Below are positions 38,301-50,445 of a stretch of DNA of 64,000 bases, one piece after another. Below the pieces are notes generated by a model, which did not search any database, had not been told where the DNA came from, and was given only the letters and a program-made list of their open reading frames with translations. Numbering within the stretch: the stretch's first letter is position 1; each line of letters starts with the position of its first letter. Both the position numbers and the translations under genes were made by a program. This DNA comes from Prostheceraeus crozeri (lineage: Eukaryota > Platyhelminthes > Polycladida > Euryleptidae): NCBI GenBank assembly GCA_907163375.1, contig CAJQUW010001409.1, positions 1,054,001-1,118,000 on the forward strand, read 5' to 3'.

Positions 38301-41300
38301 AGGAGATCAATTCGATTCTAATGGCACTTCTAATGACTTCGTGCGATCCCTCTAACACGTGCAGATAAACTATCTATTTTTTTCAATTAAACACTTAATT
38401 TCAAAAATAATTTAAGCATGAAAGGGTTATGCGACCAATTCTTGCAAAGATTTCTGATCTAATAGAAATTTCTGAAACAATCAAACATGTTTGCAAACTC
38501 TAACTTAGTGGAACTCAAACAGCTACGCATGGTTAATGTCACACTTTTCACAAATAAAACATGACAGTTACTTTTATCTATTGCTAGTGTTGGAAGTAGA
38601 GGTGTGCAGTCGTCGGAAATTTGTCTTCAACACGACACGATGTTTTTCAACCTTAGCACGAGTACGACACGAAACACGACTGCATTAACTTAACACGACA
38701 TGACACGAACGTGAACTCTAAACTGCCAACGAGTCACACGAAGGTAGCACAAAATTTATCTTGCAAGTAATTAACTGAAAACATTTTTTAATGAGAAACA
38801 ATAGTTCACTGGAGGAGACAGCACCAGCCAAAAGGTCACTGATTTCTATCAAATGGTTGTAAACAAGTAGCCGATCTACAAGTAATAAGCCACTTATTAG
38901 GTTATGCTGGACTTAGAGTACAACGTTTGCTGCTTAAGATAAACCCCGCTGTTGAAAATGGAAGTCGCCTGTAGCGGAAATGGCTGGGTTGGCAACCATG
39001 TCGTGGACGAGGCGTGCACCGCTCTGCTAGAATTCGGGTAGTGGGTAGCGCGCTCGGTCGACCAGCGGACTGAGGGTATGCGCAGATGCTCGTGGTTCGC
39101 CCATGTATTTGTCAATTCTATGCATAAATTGCATATACATGTATTGGTCTTGTAATCCATCTGTGCAGATACATCGAATGATTGCTGTTTATTTATCATT
39201 CATTATCGTGTGCGCAATATGTGGATTCTTAATAATATAGATTAGAAAATTTGTTGACATAGATCTATTTAGATGGTTTGGATACTTCTTCCCGTTCCGT
39301 TTGTTCCTGCAATCGTCACACTTTCACGATTAAATTCGATGTTCCTGGCAGCATGCTGACTCGGTTGCTCTTGTTAATTTGTAGCACAAATTTCATTTTG
39401 CAGACTGCGAGTTCGAAAGTTTGCTTTTTTTGTCAAGACGCACTCTTCTGTTGTAGTTTTGAAATCTTTCGTTCAAAGAGATTCTGTCCTTCTGTGACCT
39501 GCAATAGATTCGATTTTCTCTGGCTTGGAATCTTGTAGTCCGCTGAATTTACACAAAAATTGCACTGAATGAATACATTATTGTCTGGAAGAAAAATTCT
39601 GTGCCAAATCTGCATTGAAATTGAGCGTTTAACTAACTTAAGAGTAGAAGTTCATGGATATTTACATTTACCACATGCATGTACTGTAGATAGTATTTCG
39701 AAGAATCATTGCCGTTGACATGATAATAGAAAATAAACATAGAAACAATAAAATTATCCACCTTTCTTCTAATGATCAGGAAGAACTAAAACATCCAAGA
39801 GAAACTTAAAAGAGGAGGTAATATCCACTCATATCAGACACAAATGCAAAAATTCTCGTGGAGTATCGCGTCTTGAGAATTTTTTCATCTGTGTCCTGCA
39901 GAGTGTGTACTTAGACAAGACACCGACGTTGTCTTTTAAAAACAAATATTCTGATTCAGCGTTTACTTGAGGGCAGAGTCTCGGCAAGTTGGATGAAAGG
40001 AATTTTAGCTCGATGTTCAATTGATGGTATCTAATTGACTATCTCAATTAATTTTAAGTAGCTCTGCCAATACGCTCGGGCATGTGGGGTTTCCTTTGGT
40101 GTTGATTGGAAAAAATGATGAGTTGCAGTCACAATCTTGAATCTTTTTATTGTAAGATCGACTACTGAGGGCGCTGAACGCCGAAAATCTGTCGTTCACG
40201 AATTTAACCTCAATACATTAACGACCGTAACCATTGGTGGAGTTTTTGCTGCGATTTTTTGTTGAAAATCATTATGATCTCCCGTCATCTGGTCAATTTC
40301 GTCAACAGTTTTGAACGAAAATTCACCAAATGGTTGTGCACTATTTATACCGCTTTGCATATCAAATGGAAGCATAAGTAAACATGATATTGACAGTAGC
40401 ATTTTGCAATATGTCAACTACATTAGAACATGCATACATATCAAAGCTTTCTTCGCAGGTGCGTACATCGCTGATCGAGACATTGGCGCATTTTATGCAA
40501 TTAGGGTGAAGGACATCACTGGCTTATATAGCGCGCTCTACTAATGTTACTAAAGCACGCATACGTAAATTGTTAAAGGGTACAGTGGATGCCTCCTGAT
40601 GTTCTCAGCAAAATCATATAGAAACCTGTTGTAGAAAAAGATGTAATCGAATCCCTCAAAATCTGATATTTCATCATTGCGCAACTTCGGTAAGCATCAC
40701 CAAATGCTGACTATCGCGATTTCCGAACTGGTCCGGTCCTCCAACCCTGCTAATCGATGATGAAAACTCTTATGGTTTAAAACAGTATGTAATATTCGAT
40801 GGAAGTCCTTTTAATCGAGGACTTATGCTTCAGACAACTATACGTATATTCATATAATTATTTATCATTTTATTAAAATATAGACCTCTATCAAAAGGAC
40901 TTCTTTCGAATTCTTGCATATCATGTTTAGACCATTTCTCCTGAATGAAAACAATATGGCAATGAAACTGATTTTCACTTGAATGAAATTCTTAAATTCT
41001 ACCTGACAATGAACAGCCAGCCTTGTTGTTTTACAAAGATTGTTCGAACTTTCTTTGTTGTCAAACATCCTTTGCCACAATGGAGCTCACATCATATTGA
41101 AGAGAAACAAATCATTAACTTTGTTTTGCATTTTCGCCGAATGATTCAAGCTTCAGTGTCATTTTATCCAAGAGATCACCGGCTTTGATTTTTTTCTTTA
41201 GAGTCTTTGGAGGCTAACATGAGTCTGTCTTGAACAAATTCCTTTCTCAAAGCATGAAATGTCTTCCTTACTGAGCGACAATGTTTCTTTATTGTGAAAG

Positions 41301-41510
41301 AAATGTCTCTTCCCACTCGGCATTGTGAGAAATTTGAACTAATCTTGATTATTTTAGACCATACAATTCAAACTGTCAGATCTCCGATCTTTGACCGGAA
41401 TGTCTAAGCAATTACTCAAAGATAAGAAGCGTCAACATGTTCTACTACTACAATAAGAAGCGTCAACGTGTTCACTGTATCTTAGCTCAGTGGGGGGGGG
41501 GTCGGGGGAA
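35347..41510. other. Long non-coding host stretch
   Basis: No gene supported. Short frames here have no recognisable composition or motif. Possible transposon relics: a cluster of GGATTCGG-like words at 36320-37040, and ACACGAC/ACGACAC words at 38630-38750. Neither has clear inverted ends. Confidence 0.55.
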
Positions 41511-41850
41511 GCTATATTACAATGTTCAAGAAAGCTCAGTATTGCTTCAGGGTTGTCAAAAATTATTTGAAAGTATCAATATTCAGTTTCACCACCATTT
41601 TGATTTATAACCTGTGCAATACGCCTAGGCATGGAAAGAATAAAATTCTGGCATATTTGAGTAAGTTCGTCATCGTTATTCCAAACTTTCAAAAAGTTTG
41701 AAATCAGTTATTACTTTCAAATGATTTTTGACAATCCTGATGCAATACTGAGCTTTTTGAACATTGTAATATAAGCCTACACTGAATAATTTCATCAATA
41801 TGCAAATATATAGTAAATTCGTAGGGCTTCCACTATTTTGTCGCGCACTG
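41511..41850 (-). mobile_element. Tc1/mariner-like element, internally deleted and left-truncated
   Basis: The right end at 41850 is a TIR (minus strand CAGTGCGCGACAAAATAG) next to a TA dinucleotide. Two ~65-bp subterminal inverted repeats (41511-41575 and 41711-41776) flank a scrap of transposase. The left TIR is missing; a G-rich run lies there instead. Confidence 0.8.
41576..41683 (-). pseudogene. Tc1/mariner transposase C-terminal scrap
   Basis: 35 codons and a stop: WNNDDELTQICQNFILSMPRRIAQVIN then QNGGETEY. The S-M-P-R-R ... G-G-x-T-x-Y ending is the standard C-terminus of Tc1-type transposases. All of the catalytic domain is gone. Confidence 0.85.
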
Positions 41851-42264
41851 TACATGTACCAAAAATGTTGACGTTTACCGTGAAGTTGAAAATTTTCAAG
41901 TGTTTATTCATCTGGTCGCTATGGGGTTCTTGCGGTTACTCTTTGTAATCTAAGAATACTTTTCTAACTGAATTTAAGAGTTTTTAATTTTCCAGCAGGA
42001 GGATAGTTTCATGCTTTCTATTTGATGCAGAGCATTGAGAGATTGAGTCAACATAGATGATTTCCTCCATATTATCGGTGGACTTATATGTCATTTGTTC
42101 AGACACGTTGCAGGCATTAACTAATTTGCCAAGATGATTTACCGCAAGTATTTTGAAATGATTTGGGTAATATGTTACAGCACAAAGCGCGAAAAAGAAA
42201 ACAAAGTCGATATTTATTGGAATCTGTAAAAATAGAAGACATTTTCTTAATTGGTTATGTTTAG
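41851..42264. other. Non-coding gap
   Basis: Nothing recognisable between the mariner remnant and the LINE tail. Confidence 0.55.
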
Positions 42265-42780
42265 TATCTTCTAGACATTGACAAGGAAATACAGAATGCG
42301 TGGACAGCATTTTGGCAACTTCGCAACTGTCTGACCACGAGACAGATCAAATTGGTGCACCAACGACGATTATTCAATATGTGTGTTCTTCCTGTAATGT
42401 TATACGGAGCACAAACATGGTCATTAACAGCAAGCCAACAGAGGAGACTAAGAGTCACAGAGAGAGGAATGGAGAGGAGAATGTTGGGAGTAACAAGAAG
42501 GGACAAGATCAGAAACGAGGAGATAAGAAGATGGACAGGCGTGAAGGATGTAATACAAACAACGAAAAAAGTGGAGTTGGGCCAGTTACCTCTCAAGGAG
42601 AACTGACAATCGATGGACTGTACGCGTAACGGAATGGACACCGAGGGACGGCGGAAGCAAACTAGGAAGACAAAAACGAAGGTGTAGAGACGAGTTGCTC
42701 AAGATCTTCTCGAGAATTGCGAGGGACAGAAGTCTGTGGTCCAGTACGAGGAGAGAGGCCATTTTCCTGAACGGATGAAA
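42265..42780 (+). pseudogene. LINE (non-LTR retrotransposon) reverse transcriptase 3' end
   Basis: The frame from 42265 reads DIDKEIQNAWTAFWQL, then QRRLFNMCVLPVMLYGAQTWSL and RRLRVTERGMERRMLGVTRRDKIRNEEIRRWTGVKDVI: the C-terminal reverse transcriptase region common in RTE-like and related animal LINEs (the VLPVxxYGAETW and MERxMLGxxxRDxxRNEEIR blocks). After 42606 the homology continues in another frame (GGSKLGRQKRRCRDELLKI...ARDRSLWSSTREAIFLNG, to about 42777), so at least one frameshift is present. It is 5'-truncated, as most LINE copies are. No poly(A) was seen. Confidence 0.88.
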
Positions 42781-43807
42781 ACGGCTATAGTAAGCACAGT
42801 AAGCAAGGATTTTCCAATAACTCACCTTATGAAAATGTGAAAGCGGCACGCATCTTATGGACTTGGCGAATGAAATCAGACGAGATTGCTTGATTTTTGT
42901 CGCTCCCTAAGAAACAGGTGCATTGTCCAAGTTAGCTGACAAATTAAGTTTTAATCAGGGCAGCAATTTTATTTTGACCTTTAAGTAAACAGCAGACACA
43001 AGTACAAGTAGATTAATAGAGTTCCGCTTGTTGGTAAGGAGCTACATTTACTTGAACACAATTTGAGACACTTATTTATTCACTTTCATTTTTTAAATGC
43101 ATTTCACGTTTTATTTAACTGTGAGAAAATTAATTGTATGGAAGTGTATAACCAATTACAATCAGGATGGCAACATTTCAATGAGATGGATTTAATGACA
43201 AGAATTGTTGACGTTTATCACTCTTATATGCATGAAATTGCATCAATAATTATATATTAGATGCAAAAACATTAACGTTCTACAGAGCCTTTCATCAGCT
43301 ACCGCGTCTATCACTCTCCTTTGAATAAAATCGACGAGAGCTAGAGAAAAGTCTTCGTAGTACTATTTTGTTGTGCATAAAGACTCGTGCAACTGCCTGA
43401 CAATCATATCTAAAGACGAAATATGATTACATGATTAGCTGAACAATAGCTCGGAATTATTGTCGGTGAAAATCATATGTCAATCATCAAACATAAGAAT
43501 CATGCATATCCTAACACTATGTGCTATCAGAACATTCTATCTAATATTTGGTGTATAAAGAGGCACATGATATTCAATTCAAGAGCGTTTCAATTCATAA
43601 ACATTCAATTTAAACTTTGCAATTTCGATTTCTGCAGTATAGCCGCGATGAATTCTAAAACAATAAAATTTTGAGGGAATAAATGATGACATTTCATCAA
43701 CAGGTTTTAAAGGAAACATTATGGATGAGAAAATCATATTCGCCATCAACAGATAGCATCAAGGTTGTGATTTCAGGATAAGTTAATTTTCTTTAAGCCT
43801 ATTGATG

Positions 43808-43811
<4 letters not shown>

Positions 43812-43855
<44 letters not shown>
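43812..43855. repeat. (TA)n microsatellite
   Basis: 44 bp of alternating AT in otherwise ordinary sequence. Confidence 0.95.
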
Positions 43856-43858
<3 letters not shown>

Positions 43859-45632
43859 ATATTGACGGAACATTACATGCATGTACATGTGCATCATTAA
43901 CTTGCGCGCACACGCTGGCCAAACAGAGCCGAGGGACACGAACAAGTTGAGTTCGGGGTAAGTTCAAGCAAGGAAAGGTCACAAAAGAAAGCGTTAAAAG
44001 ACACTGTGTCTGGGCTTGGCCTCTTTGGAATCGTTCGGTCCGGGGATGGAGCAGAACCAATGCAAGAGGGATGGCACTGCCTCGATGGGAGCTGCGGAGA
44101 TAGTGACCCAGAAGTCCTTGACGTCAGTGTAAGGTGCCACTAAGCGCCGGCACTCCAGTGCGCGACATGAGGTCCCGGGAAGTTATTTTTATCGGGAAGT
44201 GAATTTCTAGCGCATTTCTTATAAGAGCGCGGTAATGGTCGTCGATGGTCTGCTCCCTTGTAGCCGTCATGGGGACCGCCTCGAGGCCTTAGAGGAGGAT
44301 GGGTTCCACTGCAGCACGAAAAAGTCGCACATTCGAGTAGTCTGTCGCGGAGGAGTTGAAGAACTTCCTCAGAAGATGCGTCGCTCTCCATGCTTGGGCT
44401 CTTCGCTCCGAGATTATGATGCATATATAAGTAGATACGCACGATAAACATATGTTATGAAGCCCCATCTATTAAGATGAAACTATTCTCCTTGCTAGTT
44501 TGGTGACTAAAATTCTCTCGTGCTTGAAGGCAAATTACTGAGGTACTGACTTATGCCTTCTTTCATTAATCAATTTACTATCAACAGATGCGATGGAACA
44601 GAGAATACATTTCATATTTTTCTTAAGGTAGGTATGTTTATGCTTTTACGCGGAATACGTGAATTCAGAATCAACTGATCCGAAATATGCATTCATTCAG
44701 ACCATTTTTGATCATGTTTAAATAATTATAATCTCCGTTAGGGAGATCCTCAAACTTGAGAAAACACGCAACATGCTAAGGAAGTTCATTTTTATAAGAC
44801 ATTCATTAAAGGTTGCATTCGTGAAAAATGTATCTCCAACACTCATGGCGAGCCAAGAAGTTGATCATTAAAATACCTTAACTGTTGTTTTAGTCTCATA
44901 ATGCTCTGGTCGTCGCATACTGGAACAGTTTGAGTTAATTGCAGATTCTATTCAATATCGCTTCAAATCCGTTGACAAATCTGCTCGTATGTCGCTATCA
45001 ATGCATTGAACTGTCTTTTCAAAGTACTTGATACCTAGAATTATTGAATATAGCAATAAAAAAATTACAGAAGGTTAATATAATCTAATGTTATCCCTCT
45101 AGTAATTTGAAGCATGACTTTCACGCAAATAAGTTATTAAAACGTCAAAATATTGACAGTGATTTTTAAGAGGATTACCGAATTAATTCATTTCTTATGT
45201 GCTGTCAAACGTTGACTGTCAAATTTCAAAATGAATATCAGATAGACATTCTCCTGTGCATTTGCTATCACTACTTCAAACAAATGACAAATAGAAATAT
45301 CGAATGGAACGTAATTCAAGAGAAGAAAATCTTTTGACGAATCTGGAAGTGTGCATTTACATGTCTGCCGCTTATAAATAATGATTCTCGTTCAGTACGA
45401 CTTATTATTTCTCTGATCTTCTATCAAATGTCAGGGAGGATGCTGATGAGTTTTAAATGACTACATGCAAAATGGGTGAGCATAGCTCGACTGGTGTGTC
45501 AATGAATGGAAAATATTTGGCATTTTCGATTACTGTGGATGTTGAGGATCAATTTTCAGCTGCTTTCTTCGCTTTCGAATGAAACAGATGAAACCTCAGA
45601 GTTGCATGCTTGCCAGAATCGTGCAGTCATAT

Positions 45633-45695
45633 CACTTTGATAGGACTCTGACTCCGGGTTGATGAGATTTCGGATTTCCATAGGACTCCGACTCC
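45633..45695 (-). repeat. hAT terminal-repeat fragment
   Basis: Contains GATAGGACTCTGACTCCGG and CATAGGACTCCGACTCCGG, the inverse of the GGAGTCGGAGTCCTATC unit found at the ends of the hAT copies at 16.0/34.2 kb and 49.7/50.4 kb. Confidence 0.65.
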
Positions 45696-47973
45696 GGAGG
45701 AAGTGAAAAGTAGGGTCAATGATGAAGGCTATGATTTATGGCTCAATGCACTGAATTGATCGTGCAATTTATCTAATCGATTCTTACTTCCTAGTGTATA
45801 ACTTATAGTAGAAAGTGTAGGGCCTACGATATACCGCATACAGTACACGTACTGAAAGATTGAAGAGTCAGCCAGATAACTGTCATCAACTAAAAGAACT
45901 GACAGTCATATATTTTAAATCAAAGCTTTAGGGAAGCTGGAATAGGTCTGCCTCTTGTTGCAGCAGGAACTTGAACATCCTCTACTCAGTGGTGCGACCG
46001 TCACACTGTTGCCACTTACTTGTATGTGCAGAGATCCAGCTACCTGCTTCAAGTCAACCAAACGTGCCAGCGTCACCTTAACTTAGGAGAAAAGAAATAA
46101 AAAGAAAAGGAGGAAGAAATGAAGATAATGAAGATTAGTCGCCCCTTGCAACAAGCATGCTGGATGCATCGGTACTATTCTAAAGCTGGCAACCGCTTAG
46201 CTAAAATCTGATTTCCATATAGATATTTTTAAATTTCAATCCTACCAAAGATAGCTACAGACCTGACTGAGTCTAGGGCGAGTGTGCAGTTATCAATCAT
46301 TTTCTATGAAAGCTTATCGACTTTGCGCAGTTTTTAATTGATATATGGCATTTAACTAGCATATCATAATTTGAATGTAAACAGCGAAGAGAATCCTGCA
46401 TTCATAGCAGATTTTCTGCTAAAAAAGTGAGCACAGCATACCATTGCTTGTTCATGACAAGCATTACAAAGTCGACAATAGACCTAATAGCAGTACGTTG
46501 AAAGAGATCATTTAAAACTTAACAGCTTTACGTCCGAGAGCAGTCGCTTGGGTTAGTTAAAGGCTGGAGTCTCGATTCCTGCCATTTTGAGACAACTGCG
46601 ACTCTGGACAAAAGGATATCACTCCAGCACTCCGACTCCATATTAGGGATTATTGCAAATCGTAGATCAAGGTGGAGTTAGTGTCACCTCAATTTCGACT
46701 TCCTTGATCCTTAAAATGAAATTTGAGGTCCCGCGGAAAATTTATTTTATAAAATTCTACTCCACGATCTGTACGATACTTTCGGCTGTTAATCGATGCA
46801 ATGTTGGACGGCTGAGGCGCTGGAGCTTTCGCTTTTAACTCTCATCGATGCGATTCGAAGCCGGTTAGTGTCCTCTTTTCTAGATCATGACCAGGATTGC
46901 TTGAAGATTATGATTGATTATGCTGATGTCTTGCAACTGCTATTGTTTCGCTTGATTATGCGAAATATTCGAAATACAGTATGCTTATAGATAATAGTAC
47001 AGTATTGTGTACTGTGTGGTGTAAAAATGTGCTATATTTGTCGACACATTACTTTTTCAATTGACGTATGAAATCACGTGAAATGATTGACGATTTTAGA
47101 TTCAATAGTAGCACCAAGGATTCCGTTTTAATAATAGCTGATAATTGCGAAACAGCTGAAAGTACCAGCTGATCCAAAGGGTCAATAGAACTCAGTCGAC
47201 TTAAGTTGAAAATGCATGTTGCTAAGTCGTTGGGTCAAATTTATGCCGAACAGATCAATCACGCCGATGTATGTGATCTACGGAATCAAGCATTGATATC
47301 ACAATCAATTATTGACTTTTAGAAAAAATGGACACATGATAGATTTATTTAAAGTATGTCCCGCTTGTATTTCAACTGTTAGCAGTGAATAGTAAAATAT
47401 TGTATAATGATTTGTTTACATTGTTCTACGTGTTGGCTTGTTCTCATTCTATAGTGTACGTCCGGTTACAAATGGAGAACGATCTAAATTCAATCGTTGG
47501 AATACTTAAGCAGTTGAAAGCACTGAGACTGCAATGTTCTGCCATTATAGAATTCTCCGATTATGTAGCGAATGTATGCAGTGAATGAATAAGCCGATTT
47601 CACGAGGAAGTACAGTGAAGGCCAATGGGAAAGCAGTCATTTGTAAATCAAAACATGGACAGCGCGAATGAAGGTGAATTTTGTCCTAGTTTATAAGCCT
47701 TCTTATATGTAAGTGTTGACATGTAGAGGGCACAATTTGAAGACGCACATCATAGAGTGAGCTCATTTTAGTTTGCTCGTGAAGCTGAATTTTGATCAGA
47801 TGCTGGAAAGCAATCCCCATCAAATAGGCTTCATACGTCAGTGTCTGCAAGATCGAATGCGAATACTCTTATATTTGATAAATTTGGTTTGTTATTTTGT
47901 AGAAATTATAAGTTAGGCTATTTACTTGTTTCGTAGTCATTCTTTGTGTTGTAATCCTCAAAACAATTTCAAG

Positions 47974-49052
47974 TACCGTATTTTTTCATATAAAAGTCCA
48001 TGGACTTATGTTAAGTTTTTACCGATTTTACGACAAAATATTGACTCTAAATAGAAGACCAGGGCTTCTATTTGGCACCTTTTCAATCTCTACCACTTTA
48101 GCCTTTATGCCGCTTTTAGTTTCTAAATGATTAGTACCTCGATGTATAAACAACAAAATACAACTAAAAAACACGCTGTCGTGAATTATAGTATAACAGC
48201 ATATTTAAACTATGAGCAGTCAGGAGCAAGCATCTATCTATAAAACCGGTGATCTACATAGGTTATTCAACTACGTAGATACGTCTCTGGATGCATATCT
48301 CATCATAAAATAAGAACAAAAGTTAATAGCAAAGAATGTACAGGGCTTGTTGAGTCGTGGAGCAATGTCTTTACGGCTTCATGTTGTAATATTTTCCAAC
48401 TGACGTTTCTTTTGTTCGAATGTTCAATTTTCAACCATTCTATTAATTTAGATTCGATTTCCGGATAAGAAGGTCTGCGTCCACCCCCTGAATGTCAGCG
48501 CCTTTTCTGCTTCGTTGAGGTCATCCTTAGCTTAAGTTGTTTCCGTGATTTATTTTCACAGTCTCAATTATTTGCAATTTGTAGAAAATTGTATAGTTTT
48601 TCCGCTTTAAGCGAGTCTTAGGAAATGTCTGCACTTTCTGATGATGCCATGACGCAGTTGGCATCGAAGACGATCGATAAAAAAATAGAGTAAGTGTTAA
48701 ATCGCATGACTCAAAAGGTAGCGAATAACTGAGTTCGTATTGTTGCACAAACCCGCGCGCTTGTTTTCATGCCTGCTCGCATATTCTTAGAATTATACCC
48801 CTTCAATTCTTGGAATAATGGTTTTTGTAATATGATGCAACGATTCGATCATGGCAACATCAAGCAAACACATTCACGCACACACGCGCGAGCGCGCACA
48901 CAGAAAACCAATGACTTGGAGATAAATCCTTGGATTTCTTAAGTTTTATTTTCTTGATCACAATAAATTCTGTTTCCAAATATAAGTCCATCTGCCAAAT
49001 AGAAGCCCATAGGCCTGTATTTGGGTGGGCTTACATATGGAAAAATACGGTA
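47974..49052 (-). mobile_element. pogo-like (Tc1/mariner superfamily) transposon, degraded
   Basis: Ends read TACCGTATTTTTTCATAT (47974) and its inverse ATATGGAAAAATACGGTA (49052); a TA at each edge fits TA target duplication. Subterminal sequence (CTTCTATTTGGCA) is also inverted, giving ends about 90-115 bp long. The interior carries helix-turn-helix peptides of pogo-type transposases on the minus strand. Age: old, since the frame is interrupted. Confidence 0.8.
48330..48620 (-). pseudogene. pogo-like transposase N-terminal DNA-binding region
   Basis: Minus-strand peptides: KRKNYTIFYKLQIIETVKINHGNN, like the psq-type helix-turn-helix start (K-R-x-Y-T-x-x-x-K-L-x-I-I-E), followed about 50 nt later, in another frame, by GGGRRPSYPEIESKLIEWLKIEHSNKRNVSWKILQHEAVKTL, the CENP-B-type helix-turn-helix (G-G-R-x-P-x-Y-P-E-x-E...W). 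The two pieces are out of frame and no DDE catalytic domain is visible, so it is a pseudogene. Jerky/Tigger relatives share this layout. Confidence 0.75.
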
Positions 49053-49669
49053 ATTTTTTGGCTATACCGCTCGGATTGATAAAACAGTCATTTGCTTTGC
49101 GTTATCTCTTTTACCTAGAAAATAATGTCGGACAAAAAAATGCTAGATATATATTACACATACCTATAAGCCATTACGCAAAAAATGATCAATTTCGAGT
49201 AAATTCAACATTTTAATTGACTTTGCCCTGACGCATCGTTCTCCTTCTTCAATCAACCTGCACCTTTCTGCATATATTATTTGTAGTTTCTAATCTTTAA
49301 ATCTATCTGGACCTATTTCACTGCTTACCGACACACCACTGATGACTGCGTCATCCAACATTAGAAACCCGTTGTGTTATGACCACGAAAAGTAAAGTAA
49401 AACTTCGCTATCCAAATGATCTTTTAATCATCGAAAACACATGGTGAATAAATGTCATTTTTTGTGCTATTTCTTAAACTCCCATGTTGCACTTTTACTC
49501 TGCTTCAGCAAGGCTTTTTTGGTTTCAGCTCATGACAGGCCAGATGATTGAAGGTATTCGTTTTGCAAATTAGGAAACTGTTTAAATTGTGGCATGATAA
49601 TGAAGATCTGCTCTGTGTCCCGCTTTTCTTGATAAGGCTAAAAATTCGCTTTTCATTTGCAACGTACCA
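49053..49669. other. Non-coding gap
   Basis: Nothing recognisable between the pogo-like element and the second hAT copy. Confidence 0.55.
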
Positions 49670-50445
49670 CGGATGCGGAGTCGGAGTCCTATCATATTTG
49701 CTGGAGTCGAAGTCTTATCAAATGATCGGACTCCGGACTATAACTAGACCCGAAATATGATACAAACAAATTAATTATCCTCGTGCATAGCTGTCACTGT
49801 CTTGATGTCAACTTTCTCCGTCAAACAAAAGTACAGAGACATCAGTGCATGCAAAGCTTGTAATTGTTGAGGGAATGGACCGTGATAGTGAAAAAATGAT
49901 TTTCCTTTCACTCGGTGATTTAGTAGAGAAGACAAGCCTTCCTAGCCTCGATCACACCTGCGCACCAAAGGTAATATCAGAGACAAAAATGAAATACTAG
50001 TTTGTTTGAGAACAGTACCTCCTACCTTCACGTTAATCATGTGTGATCACAGAAATATGTGATCATCTATGTGTGTGATGGTTCCTCTAAAGCGGATATT
50101 AAAATCGAAGGTGTAATCATCTTTTTTGGAGAAGAATGGGGACTTTCCTGTCTGGTAGAGACTGGAGAGAAACCGTGTGAAGCCCACATCAAGAAGATGG
50201 GAGGAGCCGAGTCGTATGCATCCAACTTAAAGCGACATTTGATCAACTTTCATCGAAAATGATTGATAATTCATACAGCAATGATCACTAAATATAGGTT
50301 CAGGTAATTAAGTCTATAATAATCTATGATATAGGTCACCAGTTTTTTTTAAAAAATTAGACTATATATACTTGCCACCCGGAGTCGGAGTCCTGTCAAA
50401 AGCCGGAGTCCTATCAACCCTCGGAGTCGGAGTCCTATCAAAATG
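49670..50445 (+). mobile_element. Second copy of the non-autonomous hAT
   Basis: Starts GGATGCGGAGTCGGAGTCC and follows the hAT at 16026-34277 through CTATAACTAGACCCG (the uninterrupted Polinton target), the CATAGCTGTCACTGTCTTG block, the zinc-finger ORF and the terminal GGAGTCGGAGTCC repeats. It is more diverged, and its outermost bases and target duplication could not be seen, so its ends may be eroded. Confidence 0.85.
50074..50262 (+). pseudogene. BED-like zinc finger fragment in hAT copy 2
   Basis: The frame ends VETGEKPCEAHIKKMGGAESYASNLKRHLINFHRK, nearly identical to the C-terminal part of the 33904 ORF, while the N-terminal half has diverged and is in a different frame in part. Conservation of exactly the finger half is notable. 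Confidence 0.55.

Larger units (their letters stand above)
42781..47973. other. Non-coding host stretch with minor repeats
   Basis: Contains a (TA)n tract at 43812-43855, a GC-richer island at 43870-44450 with no assignable product, and hAT-end fragments at 45633-45695. No gene supported. Confidence 0.5.

Noticed and set aside
38630-38750. Cluster of ACACGAC/CGACACG words
   Set aside because: Irregular spacing, no inverted partner and no coding content, so not called as an element.
44140-44451. Overlapping frames on both strands in a GC-richer island
   Set aside because: No recognisable domain, and both strands are open because of base composition. Could be an exon, but nothing supports it.
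46796-46870. tRNA gene suggested by a GATTCGAAGCC word
   Set aside because: No A box at the right spacing and no cloverleaf.
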